19,034 bases of DNA from Ignavibacteriaceae bacterium (GCA_025449775.1 JANWIS010000024.1:1-19034), one strand, 5' to 3'; shown: positions 8,443 to 16,548, counted from the first letter of the stretch. Notes: a model not told the origin generated them from the letters alone. Program-made: numbers and translations.

Positions 8443-8709
8443 CTAAATAACCATCTTGAGTATATTAAACACGATGACCGACGCTAAAATCATCAGCAAC
8501 AGGTAGAAGAATATTTTTTTGACTGTACGAACACTTAACAGGTAATTAGATTTCCATCCTCTCCATCCGCATTTGCTGCATCTGAAAAGTTCATACCATG
8601 TAATTGTTCTAATAATTTTTTCGCTGATGCTTTGAGTGTGTGAATTTCTGAGTGTGTTTTCACTCTTACAGGAAGGACATTTTGAGTAAGGAGGATTACC
8701 CAAAGTCAT
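8443..8709 (-). CDS. Small zinc-ribbon protein with C-terminal membrane helix
   Basis: This 88-aa protein has two Cys pairs, CPSC (11-14) and CSKC followed by GWRGW (44-51), the pattern of a zinc ribbon. One membrane helix follows at about residues 64-86. It starts at ATG 8709-8707, 7 nt after the tauE-like gene, so it is probably its operon partner and the last gene of that unit. I do not recognise a named family; the function is unknown. The soluble ribbon would face the cytoplasm if the basic residues before the helix (RTVKK) stay inside. No clear terminator follows. Confidence 0.75.
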   Translation of the reverse strand: MTLGNPPYSKCPSCKSENTLRNSHTQSISEKIIRTITWYELFRCSKCGWRGWKSNYLLSVRTVKKIFFYLLLMILASVIVFNILKMVI

Positions 8710-8716
8710 TTGTATT

Positions 8717-9529
8717 TTATCCTATATTAAAAAGAATTCTGATAATTGCTATTATCAATATACCTGCAAAAACTTTTTTAATCACAAAGGATGAAGAACG
8801 TTGAGATAATCTGACTCCAATGAAAGAACCAATAACCGCTCCGATACCGAGTGGAATTGCTGCCGGTAAAACTATAAAACCAAGTGTCCCTGAAGTTGGT
8901 ACGTAATTAAAACCCTGGAACAAATAAGAGACTGTTGCAATTATCATAGTTACTGAAGTAATTATGGCAGAGGTACCGACTGCTTTTCTTGCCTCAATAA
9001 AAAATAAATTCATTAATGCTGGAAGATAAATTATCCCACCTCCGAGCCCGATAAATGAAGAAAATATTCCAACAAAAAGACCAAGGGGAAGAAAATATCT
9101 TTCATCTAATTGTTTTGAAAGTGTAAGCCATTTCTTGTTTTTTGATTCAAACAAAATACTCATTAAGATTACGAACATCACCGAAGCAAAAATTATTTCG
9201 AGAGTTTTTGATTCAACATTTACAACAAAGAATGGAGTGATGGCTGCTGATATTGCTGCTCCAATTGAAACAAGTACTGCGGGTTTTTTAATAAAATTTT
9301 TTGCTTTGATATGCAGAACTGCTGAATTCGATACAGCAATTGCACCAGTAAAAAGTGAAGTGCCGATTGTGAAGTAAGCAAGACTTGAATCCGGAATTCC
9401 GAGAGTTGGTAATAAAAAATAAAGAAGAGGAACAAAAATTAATCCTCCGCCAATCCCGAGCATTCCAATTAAAATACCTGATAGGAATCCCGAGCCTAAG
9501 AAGATAAGTGAAGCGGCTATTTCATTCAA
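8717..9529 (-). CDS. TauE/SafE (TSUP) family membrane permease
   Basis: This 270-aa protein has about eight hydrophobic helices and the duplicated glycine-rich signature of the TSUP family: GMLGIGGGLIFVP (22-34) and FIGLGGGIIYLP (159-170). Family members export or import sulfite, sulfoacetate and related organosulfur anions; the substrate here cannot be told from sequence. The start is TTG 9529-9527, overlapping the TGA of the upstream protease gene as TTGA. The nearby ATG is in another frame and meets a stop at once. No strong ribosome site is visible, so expression probably depends on coupling to the protease gene. Confidence 0.85.
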   Translation of the reverse strand: MNEIAASLIFLGSGFLSGILIGMLGIGGGLIFVPLLYFLLPTLGIPDSSLAYFTIGTSLFTGAIAVSNSAVLHIKAKNFIKKPAVLVSIGAAISAAITPFFVVNVESKTLEIIFASVMFVILMSILFESKNKKWLTLSKQLDERYFLPLGLFVGIFSSFIGLGGGIIYLPALMNLFFIEARKAVGTSAIITSVTMIIATVSYLFQGFNYVPTSGTLGFIVLPAAIPLGIGAVIGSFIGVRLSQRSSSFVIKKVFAGILIIAIIRILFNIG

Positions 9530-11169
9530 TGAAAGTTGAGAAGTTTGATATAAGTCTCAGAACTTTTAATTACTTCAAGTGCAGCCTGGATTTGAATATC
9601 GTAATTCAGTTGTTCCTCAATTCTGCCTTCCATTCCGAGGTAACGTGATGCAAGTTCAGATTTAATTTCTCTCACGATCTCTTCCTGGTAAATCTTCATT
9701 TCTTTTTCAAACAATCCGGAAAGATCTTTTTTAATCTTTTGAAGATCAGACAGAATATCCGCCTGGTTTTCAGCACCTTTTATAAGAATATCAACTTCTA
9801 ATTCTGCTTTTGATCTGTATTTAAAATCATCATTCAACAGGTAACTGTTAAACTCATTGAATAAATTTTCTTCATCAAGTGAAGAAAAATTAATATCCGG
9901 ATTATTGAAATGATAATGATTAGCAAACTTGAAGAAATAACCTTTTGCAAGAAGGTCCTTTGTAAGCTCACCAATAATTTCAAATTCAATGGTAGTGTCC
10001 GGAGTTATTCCGCCTCTCGAGAATACTTCCCTCTGGTTATCAGTAAAAAATTTATCATCCGGTTCCGAACTGTCGCTTTTGATTATATCACTTCCTTCCG
10101 AATAATCAACTTTCTGAATGCATCTTCCGCTGGGTGTATAATATTTTGCTGTAGTAATTTTTAAAGAAGTGTTGTAGCTGAGAGGAGTAATTGTTTGAAC
10201 TAATCCCTTACCGAAAGATCTCGTGCCGAGGATTACAGCACGGTCATGATCCTGCAAAGCCCCGGCAACAATTTCAGATGCTGAAGCACTTCCTCCATTA
10301 ATCAATACAATGATTTTAACATCGCCGGTAACAATCGGTTCCTCATCCGAGAAATATTTTTTTTCACTTGTAACATCTCTGCCTTTTGTAGAAACAACAA
10401 GCTGATCTTTTTTAAGAAATTTATCACAAATATCAACTGCAATATCAAGCAGTCCACCGGGATTTCCTCGAAGATCCAGCACTATTGAATTTATCTGCTT
10501 TTCTAATTTCAGTTCTCTCAATGAATTTCTTACTTCATCACTTGCTGCACGACTGAAATTAGAAAGTTTCATATAAACATTATTACTGTTTTCAGGATAG
10601 AAACCATAATATGTTAAATTTTTAATGATGATCTCTTCTCTCACTAAATTAAACAGCAGTGTATCAAGCAGTTCCTGACGAACTACTTTCAGCTCGACTG
10701 TTGTTCCGGGATCTCCTTTAACCAATGATGAAACCTCATCAATATTTTCTGCATTAATTGAAGTTCCAGCTGCTTCAATAATAATATCACCAATCTGAAC
10801 TCCCTGTCGTTGTGCAGCATAACCATCCATAACTTCAACAACTGTTACTTCTTCTCCCCGAACTCCGATTGAAATTCCAATACCTCCGTATTTTCCATTT
10901 GTAATCAGCTCAATATCTTCAATTTTCTTTTCATCAATAAAAATTGTGTACGGATCAAGAGAAGATAACATTCCCTGTATTCCTGCAAGTAAAAATTTTT
11001 CAGGATCAACTTCATCCACGTAACTGTGTGTAATTTCTTTATAAACTCTTCCCAGCAAGTCGAGGTTTTTAGATATTTCAAAATAAATATCACCCTGTCC
11101 CCTATAAAATCCGCTGATTATAAATCCAACGAGTAATAAAGCTGGTATCCAGATTAATTTTTTCTTCAA
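9526..11169 (-). CDS. S41 family C-terminal processing peptidase (CtpA/Prc type)
   Basis: This 547-aa protein has an N-terminal membrane anchor (about 5-21), which puts the rest in the periplasm. A helical segment containing LSSLDPYTIFI (68-78) is typical of S41 proteases. A PDZ domain with the carboxylate-binding-type loop YGGIGISI (94-101) spans about 90-165. The protease core follows: LDLRGNPGGLL (231-241), the nucleophile region GSASASEI (293-300), GALQD (303-307) and catalytic Lys321 in SFGKG. The catalytic Ser/Lys pair is present, so it should be active. It cleaves proteins near their C-termini. The roughly 200-residue C-terminal part is less conserved and partly coiled-coil-like. The start is TTG 11169-11167 with GGAGG 10 nt upstream, overlapping the tmk end region. 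Cotranscribed with tmk and the TSUP permease. Confidence 0.92.
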   Translation of the reverse strand: MKKKLIWIPALLLVGFIISGFYRGQGDIYFEISKNLDLLGRVYKEITHSYVDEVDPEKFLLAGIQGMLSSLDPYTIFIDEKKIEDIELITNGKYGGIGISIGVRGEEVTVVEVMDGYAAQRQGVQIGDIIIEAAGTSINAENIDEVSSLVKGDPGTTVELKVVRQELLDTLLFNLVREEIIIKNLTYYGFYPENSNNVYMKLSNFSRAASDEVRNSLRELKLEKQINSIVLDLRGNPGGLLDIAVDICDKFLKKDQLVVSTKGRDVTSEKKYFSDEEPIVTGDVKIIVLINGGSASASEIVAGALQDHDRAVILGTRSFGKGLVQTITPLSYNTSLKITTAKYYTPSGRCIQKVDYSEGSDIIKSDSSEPDDKFFTDNQREVFSRGGITPDTTIEFEIIGELTKDLLAKGYFFKFANHYHFNNPDINFSSLDEENLFNEFNSYLLNDDFKYRSKAELEVDILIKGAENQADILSDLQKIKKDLSGLFEKEMKIYQEEIVREIKSELASRYLGMEGRIEEQLNYDIQIQAALEVIKSSETYIKLLNFH

Positions 11170-11176
11170 GTTAAAT

Positions 11177-11794
11177 TCACCTCCGGTCCATTAATTCAAG
11201 TTCAGAAATAATTTGATTTTGAATTGTTTCAATCGTTTGTGATCCATTAATTACTTTAAATCGATCTTCATTTTTTGCAATTTCAAGATAACCGTTTCTC
11301 ACCCGGTTATAGAATTCAATATTACCAAGTTCAATCCTGTCCAATTTCCCTTTCGATTTCTTTTTTTTCCTTTCATTTGCAATCCCAACTGGAATATCGA
11401 TAAAGAAAGTTACGTCTGGTATTGTATCACCAATTGCAAGTTGATGAACCATCGAAACAACATCTATCGGAATTCCTCTTCCATAACCCTGGTATGCAGT
11501 TGAACTGTCATGGAACCGGTCCGAAATTACATAAATACCCTTTTCAAGGTAAGGCCGAATTTTTTCCCGAACTAACTGAGAACGGCTTGCAGAAAAAAGA
11601 AATAGTTCGGCTTCGGCAACAAGCATTTCATGTTTATTGTCCAGAAGTATATTTCTGATTTTCTCAGAGATTTCAGTTCCGCCCGGTTCTCTAAGCACTT
11701 CAACTTTTTTATTGTGATCAATCAGGTGGTCTTTTAGTAATTCAATCTGTGTCGATTTTCCTGAAAAATCTATTCCTTCAAATGAAATGAACAT
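11177..11794 (-). CDS. tmk: Thymidylate kinase
   Basis: This 205-aa enzyme phosphorylates dTMP to dTDP in the cytoplasm for DNA synthesis. It shows the P-loop GIDFSGKST (7-15), the dTMP-contacting REPGGT (35-40), the DRF segment (92-94) followed by SSTAYQG (97-103), and a Lys-rich LID region ending DRIE (152-155). All parts are of normal length for bacterial Tmk. The start ATG is at 11794-11792, 93 bp after ybbR; the gap is AT-rich with no clear terminator. It leads an operon with the S41 protease 7 nt downstream. Confidence 0.93.
   Translation of the reverse strand: MFISFEGIDFSGKSTQIELLKDHLIDHNKKVEVLREPGGTEISEKIRNILLDNKHEMLVAEAELFLFSASRSQLVREKIRPYLEKGIYVISDRFHDSSTAYQGYGRGIPIDVVSMVHQLAIGDTIPDVTFFIDIPVGIANERKKKKSKGKLDRIELGNIEFYNRVRNGYLEIAKNEDRFKVINGSQTIETIQNQIISELELMDRR
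11180..11184 (-). promoter_or_regulatory. Ribosome binding site supporting a TTG start for the S41 protease
   Basis: GGAGG on the minus strand overlaps the final Arg codon of tmk and lies 10 nt before TTG 11169-11167. No in-frame ATG is better placed before the hydrophobic anchor, so the TTG start is likely real. Confidence 0.65.
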
Positions 11795-11887
11795 TCTTTT
11801 TTATCCGGAAATTGAATAGAATTTATTGTTTGTTAATATAGAAAATCTTTTTGCTCAATTAAAATTCAGTAAAAGAATTTTACAGCG

Positions 11888-12799
11888 TCAGAATGATTTG
11901 ATAATGTAACGCAGTCTTTCGGGTTTCAGAAATTGAATTGTAACATTTTTCGGTTTCTCAATAAGAGGGGTTACACTGCCTGTAGTATCCATCACAACAT
12001 CATTGTAATGAATGTATGCTCTAAACTGATCTTCTTTTAATTTACCAAGAACATCTATTCCTCCTCTTACATTAAATTCTACCTTGTTCGGTAAGAGAAG
12101 GACTTCTTTATCCGGCGGAATATCTAAAACCTCAACCGGAATATTCTCAAATTTCTTATCAACGATCTTTTGGATATCAAGAATTAGATTAATTACTTCA
12201 GTGCTGAATTTAAATCCATTTAACCTTGCAAGTTGAGCTGATGTTTCCAGCTTTGAATCAAGCGATGTGAAAGATTTAGCTTCGGTTTTTATTTCCGTTA
12301 ATGATTTAAGTATGCTCACCGGTCCTTGAGCAATGACAGAACTTGGATTTACTACAATATCTGCAGCAAGACCGAAACCCGGTTTAAAATCCAGATTCAG
12401 ATCAGGAGAGAAAGGTAATCTTTTTGAGAGAATCTTTTCCAATAAGAAACTAAGAGTATCCGGTTGAATGCTTATTATTTCAACATCAGAAAGCAGCCAC
12501 CGGTTACTTTCAAGATAATTGTAAACGCTGATAATTTTTTTTCCGCTATCGTGGTCAACAGATACTTTATAATCAGCATCTGTTCCGACGTTCAAGGAAA
12601 CAAGTTTCCATCCCTGACCTTTGACTTTCAATGTTACTTTTTCGGGAAGTGGTGAACCTGTTGAATAACCTGTAGGAAAATTTACTAATGTTAATTTAAC
12701 ATCGATGTTTGTGTAGTAATAATCAGAGAGAGATATTGATCCCCAAAGAAGGAATGCAAAAATTACTGAAGCTAAAAAGATGTTAAGTTTTTTTCTCAC
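11888..12799 (-). CDS. YbbR-like domain membrane protein (CdaR-like)
   Basis: This 303-aa protein has one N-terminal membrane helix (about 5-24, ending FAFLLWGSISLS) followed by beta-rich YbbR-type repeats in an extracytoplasmic region. Phrases such as LPEKVTLKVKGQG (51-63) are characteristic. In Firmicutes, YbbR/CdaR proteins bind and regulate the diadenylate cyclase CdaA (c-di-AMP); in this lineage the partner is not established and no cdaA gene is in the window. The start is GTG 12799-12797, directly before the basic residues and helix; no ATG fits. It lies 57 bp after the second BMC gene and could share its transcript. Confidence 0.85.
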   Translation of the reverse strand: MRKKLNIFLASVIFAFLLWGSISLSDYYYTNIDVKLTLVNFPTGYSTGSPLPEKVTLKVKGQGWKLVSLNVGTDADYKVSVDHDSGKKIISVYNYLESNRWLLSDVEIISIQPDTLSFLLEKILSKRLPFSPDLNLDFKPGFGLAADIVVNPSSVIAQGPVSILKSLTEIKTEAKSFTSLDSKLETSAQLARLNGFKFSTEVINLILDIQKIVDKKFENIPVEVLDIPPDKEVLLLPNKVEFNVRGGIDVLGKLKEDQFRAYIHYNDVVMDTTGSVTPLIEKPKNVTIQFLKPERLRYIIKSF

Positions 12800-12856
12800 A
12801 ACTTCAATATAAAAAATTGTGTAAAATTAAAACAAGATGTCAATTATAGTGCGAAG

Positions 12857-13507
12857 TTATTTTAGAAGTGTTTTAAAGTAATCCAGAAGTTCGCCTCTGT
12901 TGGCACGGGAAATCTCTCTTCCCTTAATCGGAAATATTTCAACTCCCCTGGCAAATCTCCGGAGCTGGTGTACGTTCATAACTTCAAGTTCCTCAATAGT
13001 AAAGTCAAGCTTTGTTGTTGTTTTCTGTCTTGGGGTTTTTATTGTAGAAGGTGATTTACCTAATGCCTCCTTTTTCAAACGGTCAATAGTTGATGCGCTA
13101 GTTGTCTTGAATGCTGGGATGGTTTCTTCTTCAAAGAGCTCTATTTCTTTTTTTGGTCTGCCTCTTTTTCCGGCAATTTTCTTTTCCGGTACTATTTCAA
13201 TTTGTTTTCTTGTTTCAACAATCTTGATTGCATTAATACCTTCAACTACATCAGAGACTTGGTCATCAGGTCTGGGAATAATATGAGTTGATACTACTTC
13301 TCCAACTCGTTTTGCAGCTGCAGCACCAGCTTCAACAGCAGATTTAACAGCAGCAGTTTCACCAACAATCAAAATTGTTACAAGTCCGGCAGTTATTTTT
13401 TCTTTGCCAAGAAGCCTGACCTTTGCAGCTTTCATCATCGCATCAGCAGCTTCAATAGAAGCTATCAATCCACGGGTTTCAATCATACCCAGTGCTTTAT
13501 CCGTCAT
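12857..13507 (-). CDS. BMC shell protein (hexamer type) with AT-hook-like and SAP/Rho-N-like C-terminal tail
   Basis: This 216-aa protein starts with a standard bacterial microcompartment domain (about 4-82: ALGMIETRGL, EAADAMMKAAKV, HIIPRP). Its pore loop reads ITAGLVT (38-44). Canonical shell proteins end soon after HIIPRP; this one adds about 130 residues. The tail has a basic GKRGRPKK (113-120) with the RGRP core of AT-hooks, a low-complexity Ser/Thr/Lys linker (about 134-166), and a compact C-terminal segment (about 168-214) with LEVMNVHQLRRFAR and ISRANRGELLDYF. That segment resembles SAP/Rho-N-type helix-extended-loop-helix nucleic-acid-binding folds. EutK of the ethanolamine compartment also carries a C-terminal helix-turn-helix domain, so a nucleic-acid-contacting shell subunit is plausible but unproven. 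It starts 8 nt after the first BMC gene; the ribosome site is weak, suggesting coupling. Confidence 0.9.
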   Translation of the reverse strand: MTDKALGMIETRGLIASIEAADAMMKAAKVRLLGKEKITAGLVTILIVGETAAVKSAVEAGAAAAKRVGEVVSTHIIPRPDDQVSDVVEGINAIKIVETRKQIEIVPEKKIAGKRGRPKKEIELFEEETIPAFKTTSASTIDRLKKEALGKSPSTIKTPRQKTTTKLDFTIEELEVMNVHQLRRFARGVEIFPIKGREISRANRGELLDYFKTLLK

Positions 13508-13515
13508 AGTAATGT

Positions 13516-13806
13516 CTACTTAGATCTTTTTGGAAGAATCAATTCAACATCTGAATGAGGACGAGGTATAACGTGAACTGAAATAAGTTCACCCACTCTC
13601 TGCGCTGCTGCAGCACCAGCATCAGTAGCGGCTTTTACTGCTCCCACATCACCACGAACCATCACAGTTACGTAGCCACCACCAATTGTTTCTTTCCCGA
13701 TCAATTCTACTTTTGCTGCTTTAACCATTGCGTCTGCAGCTTCGATGGAACCAACTAATCCTTTTGTTTCCACCATTCCAAGTGCATCAAGTGACAATGC
13801 TGACAT
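13516..13806 (-). CDS. BMC shell protein (single-domain hexamer, BMC-H)
   Basis: This 96-aa protein is a complete single BMC domain: ALGMVETKGLVGSIEAADAM, then the pore loop IGGGYVT (41-47), VRGDVGAVKAATDAGAAAA and HVIPRPHSDVELILPK. Six copies form a hexameric shell tile with a central pore. The GGGYVT pore and the ILPK tail look more like carboxysomal CsoS1 than like PduA (GSGLVT), yet such tails also occur in metabolosome shells, so pathway type cannot be read from this. It is the first gene of a pair with the longer BMC protein. A promoter and a GGGAG ribosome site lie directly upstream. No pentamer (EutN/CcmL) or cargo gene is in the window, so either shell partners lie elsewhere or the pair acts without a full compartment. 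Confidence 0.95.
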   Translation of the reverse strand: MSALSLDALGMVETKGLVGSIEAADAMVKAAKVELIGKETIGGGYVTVMVRGDVGAVKAATDAGAAAAQRVGELISVHVIPRPHSDVELILPKRSK

Positions 13807-13813
13807 AGAAATG

Positions 13814-13818
13814 CTCCC
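13814..13818 (-). promoter_or_regulatory. Ribosome binding site of the first BMC gene
   Basis: GGGAG on the minus strand, 7 nt before ATG 13806-13804. Good spacing supports the annotated start and suggests efficient translation. Confidence 0.6.
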
Positions 13819-13840
13819 AATTATTTGATTTATGAATTAA

Positions 13841-13869
13841 AAAATAGCTTTTTGAATTATCAATGTCAA
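13841..13869 (-). promoter_or_regulatory. Sigma-70-type promoter of the BMC gene pair
   Basis: On the minus strand a perfect -35 TTGACA (13864-13869) is separated by exactly 17 nt from TATTTT (13841-13846), a fair -10. The expected start of transcription is near 13834, giving a leader of about 28 nt. It is the only good promoter in the 129-bp gap between ruvX and the BMC genes, so the BMC pair probably has its own transcript. Confidence 0.5.
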
Positions 13870-13935
13870 TTATCTGCTTGCATATTTTTTTCTGTCCAGT
13901 TTTAACACATTCAGTTGATAAATAAAAATACTTGG

Positions 13936-14361
13936 TTAACCCCGATCTAAAAATTCCTGGAGTATCACCGCAGCAGAGTAACTATCGAGCAATTCTTTTT
14001 TTCTCCGCTTAGATTTTTTTGTAACGGATTCTATTATTTTTTCCTTTGCCACAGCTGATGTATAATCTTCATCCCACATAATTACATCCAGGTTAAATTC
14101 TTTTTCAACATCAAGTTTAAATTTCTGCACTTTCACAGCAAGATTTTCCGAGGACTTAAAGTTTGATGATGGTAATCCGAGAATAATTTTATGGATATTT
14201 TTTTCTTTGATAATCTCTTTCAATTTCCGGAACAAGGAAGGATCATTTTTTAGAGTGGTGTATGGATATGCAAATTTTTTAAGAGGATCACTAAAAGCAA
14301 TACCGATTCTGACCTCGCCATAATCTATTCCCATTAATCTCGATTCCTGAATTGGGTTCAA
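13936..14361 (-). CDS. ruvX: RuvX/YqgF family RNase H-fold nuclease (pre-16S rRNA processing)
   Basis: This 141-aa protein has the YqgF motifs: GIDYGEVRIGIAFSDP (11-26, catalytic Asp13), IILGLP (59-64), WDEDYTS (96-102, Glu98) and LLDSYSAAVILQEFL (124-138, Asp126). YqgF homologues act in 16S rRNA 5'-end maturation and have been called putative Holliday junction resolvases. The usual DERxT motif has Asp instead of Arg here. The start is taken as TTG 14361-14359, 6 nt after rel, because the first beta strand (RLMGIDYG) needs residues before the internal ATG. ATG 14334-14332, with AGGA 10 nt upstream, is a real alternative giving 132 aa. Cotranscribed with rel. Confidence 0.9.
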   Translation of the reverse strand: MNPIQESRLMGIDYGEVRIGIAFSDPLKKFAYPYTTLKNDPSLFRKLKEIIKEKNIHKIILGLPSSNFKSSENLAVKVQKFKLDVEKEFNLDVIMWDEDYTSAVAKEKIIESVTKKSKRRKKELLDSYSAAVILQEFLDRG

Positions 14362-14367
14362 ATTTCT

Positions 14368-16539
14368 TTATCCGCCTTCAAATCTTTCTACTTTGTATAG
14401 CCCTTTTAATTTTTTCAACCTATCCACCAAAGTTGTAAGATGCTCCAGATTATTTACATAAACAGTTACCGAACCATCAAATGTTGAATCGTTTGTATTA
14501 ATATTAATAGACTTGATATTAGTATTCTTGTAGGAAACAATTGTGTGTGCAATGTCATTGAGAATTCCAGGGTTGTCTTCTCCTCGCATAACTAACCCTG
14601 CTACAAATAATGTTCCGTCAGTACCTGGCCACTGAACCGAAACTAATTTATCAGCATCAATTTTTGAGAGGTTTAAAAGATTGCTACAGGTTTTTCTATG
14701 TATCTTCACTCCTTCTCCGATAGTGATGTAGCCAATTACAGGATCACCGGGGATAGGATTGCAGCATTTTGCATACGAGTACATTATGCCTGATGATTTT
14801 CCATCGACTAAAATACCTCCTGCATCTTTTCGTGCAATGTCTGCAAATTTTTCAAACTCAAGAATTTTCTCATGCTCCTCACCTGTTTTTGATCTTGCAT
14901 CGATCAAAATATTATCGAGATTCACATTTCCCTGGGCAATTGCCTGGTAGAATAGTGAATTATTATCATACTTATATTTGCGGGCAATTCTCGAAACGTC
15001 GCTAGTTGTAAATGAGAGTTTTAATTTTTTTAGCTTTTTATCCCAGATTTCTTTTCCTTGTTTGACAATTTTTTCTTCTTCCTTGTTCAACCATTTCCTG
15101 ATTGCAGATTTTGCCTTCTGAGTCTTTACAAATTTCAGCCAGTTCTTATTTGGGTGATGATTTTTAGAAGTTATTATTTCAATCTGGTCTCCACTGTTTA
15201 ATGTGGTATCGAGCGGAACTATTTTACCATTTATCTTGGCTCCGATACATTGATAACCAATGTTGCTGTGAATATCAAAAGCAAAATCCACTGGAGTCGA
15301 ATCAATTGGAAGTCTTCTTAATTCTCCTTTAGGTGTGAAGATATAAATTTCGTCCTGGTAAAGATTAAGTTTAAAATCTTCGAGTATCTCTCTTCTCGTT
15401 TCATCTTTTCCTGCACCTTCAAAAATATCCCGTATCCAGTTGAGCCAATTATCCAGGTCTTTGTCTGAAGTTGATTTATCTTCTTTATACCTCCAGTGAG
15501 CTGCAAGACCACGCTCGGCAATTTCGTGCATTTTTTTTGTTCTTATCTGCACTTCAACAAGTCTTCCTTCCGGTCCGATTACAGTGGTATGAATGGACTG
15601 ATAATTATTATTTTTTGGAATGGATATATAATCCTTAAATCGATCTGGGACAGGAAGATACATTTGATTAACAATTCCAAGTGTTGTGTAACAATCATTT
15701 GCATTCTCAGTTTCGAGAATAATCCTCACAGCGAACAAATCATAAATTTCCTGAAATGGTTTACCTCGCTTCATCATCTTCCGGTAAATGCTGTAAAAAT
15801 GTTTTGGTCTTCCTCCCATTTCATATTCAAGTTTATACTCATCAAGTTTTTTCTTTACGGGATCAGAAAATCTTTTAATATATGTTTCTCTTTCTTTACG
15901 GGAACTCTTTACCTTTTTAACAAGATCCTCATACAATTCCCTATTCAAATATTTGAACGAAAGATCTTCTAATTCCCATTTAACACGTGCAAGTCCAAAC
16001 CTGTTTGCAAACGGAGCATAAATTTCCAGAGTCTCCTGTGAAATTCTTTTCTGTTTATCGGGAGTAACAAATTCGAGCGTACGCATATTGTGCAATCTGT
16101 CTGCAAACTTTACAAGAATAACACGGACATCTTTCACCATCGAGAGAAGCATCTTACGATAATTTTCTGCCTTCGTTATATCCTGTCCTTTGAAGATACC
16201 GCTTATCTTTGTAACACCGTCTACGATTTCAGTGACTTCATTTCCAAATTCCTTAGTCATTAAATTCAAATCAAAATCGGTATCCTCTACAACATCATGC
16301 AAAAGTGTGCTCACTACAGTGATATCATCAAGCGGGAATTCTTCAGCAACAATCATTGCAACTTCATAAGGATGGGAAAAGTATGGTTCACCTGAAGCCC
16401 TTAAATCATGCTTATGTGCTTCAAGCGCAAACTCGAATGCTTTGGTTAACATTCCTTCGTTAACTTTAGGCAAATTTTTTCGGCAGACTGCAAGAAGATC
16501 CGCTAACATTTTTTGATGTTTAGGGTTCTCTATGCTCAT
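14368..16539 (-). CDS. rel: Bifunctional (p)ppGpp synthetase/hydrolase (RelA/SpoT family)
   Basis: The start is set at ATG 16539-16537 because GGAG lies 9 nt upstream; the frame opens at TTG 16554, which would overlap that site. The 723-aa product has all domains of a long RSH protein. The HD hydrolase keeps His56, His81-Asp82 (LLHDVVEDT) and Asp147 (ADRLHNMRTL). The synthetase has GGRPKHFYSIYRKM and RFKD (300-303) before NNNYQSIHTTVIG. A TGS domain spans about 398-460, a Cys-rich segment has AKCCNPIPGD (591-600), and an ACT domain is C-terminal (about 648-720). An intact HD site together with RxKD rather than ExDD marks a bifunctional Rel that makes and degrades (p)ppGpp in the stringent response. 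It is followed by ruvX after 6 nt. An inverted repeat lies just upstream. Confidence 0.94.
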   Translation of the reverse strand: MSIENPKHQKMLADLLAVCRKNLPKVNEGMLTKAFEFALEAHKHDLRASGEPYFSHPYEVAMIVAEEFPLDDITVVSTLLHDVVEDTDFDLNLMTKEFGNEVTEIVDGVTKISGIFKGQDITKAENYRKMLLSMVKDVRVILVKFADRLHNMRTLEFVTPDKQKRISQETLEIYAPFANRFGLARVKWELEDLSFKYLNRELYEDLVKKVKSSRKERETYIKRFSDPVKKKLDEYKLEYEMGGRPKHFYSIYRKMMKRGKPFQEIYDLFAVRIILETENANDCYTTLGIVNQMYLPVPDRFKDYISIPKNNNYQSIHTTVIGPEGRLVEVQIRTKKMHEIAERGLAAHWRYKEDKSTSDKDLDNWLNWIRDIFEGAGKDETRREILEDFKLNLYQDEIYIFTPKGELRRLPIDSTPVDFAFDIHSNIGYQCIGAKINGKIVPLDTTLNSGDQIEIITSKNHHPNKNWLKFVKTQKAKSAIRKWLNKEEEKIVKQGKEIWDKKLKKLKLSFTTSDVSRIARKYKYDNNSLFYQAIAQGNVNLDNILIDARSKTGEEHEKILEFEKFADIARKDAGGILVDGKSSGIMYSYAKCCNPIPGDPVIGYITIGEGVKIHRKTCSNLLNLSKIDADKLVSVQWPGTDGTLFVAGLVMRGEDNPGILNDIAHTIVSYKNTNIKSININTNDSTFDGSVTVYVNNLEHLTTLVDRLKKLKGLYKVERFEGG

Positions 16540-16548
16540 AAAATCATT

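Noticed and set aside
12800..12856. AACTTC and GAAGTT flanking the BMC-ybbR gap as a hairpin
   Set aside because: The arms are only six bases with about 45 bases between them, too weak and distant to support.
12857..13806. Carboxysome locus, suggested by the CsoS1-like pore and tail of the first shell protein
   Set aside because: No RuBisCO, carbonic anhydrase, CsoS2 or vertex protein gene is present, and the same shell features occur in metabolosomes.
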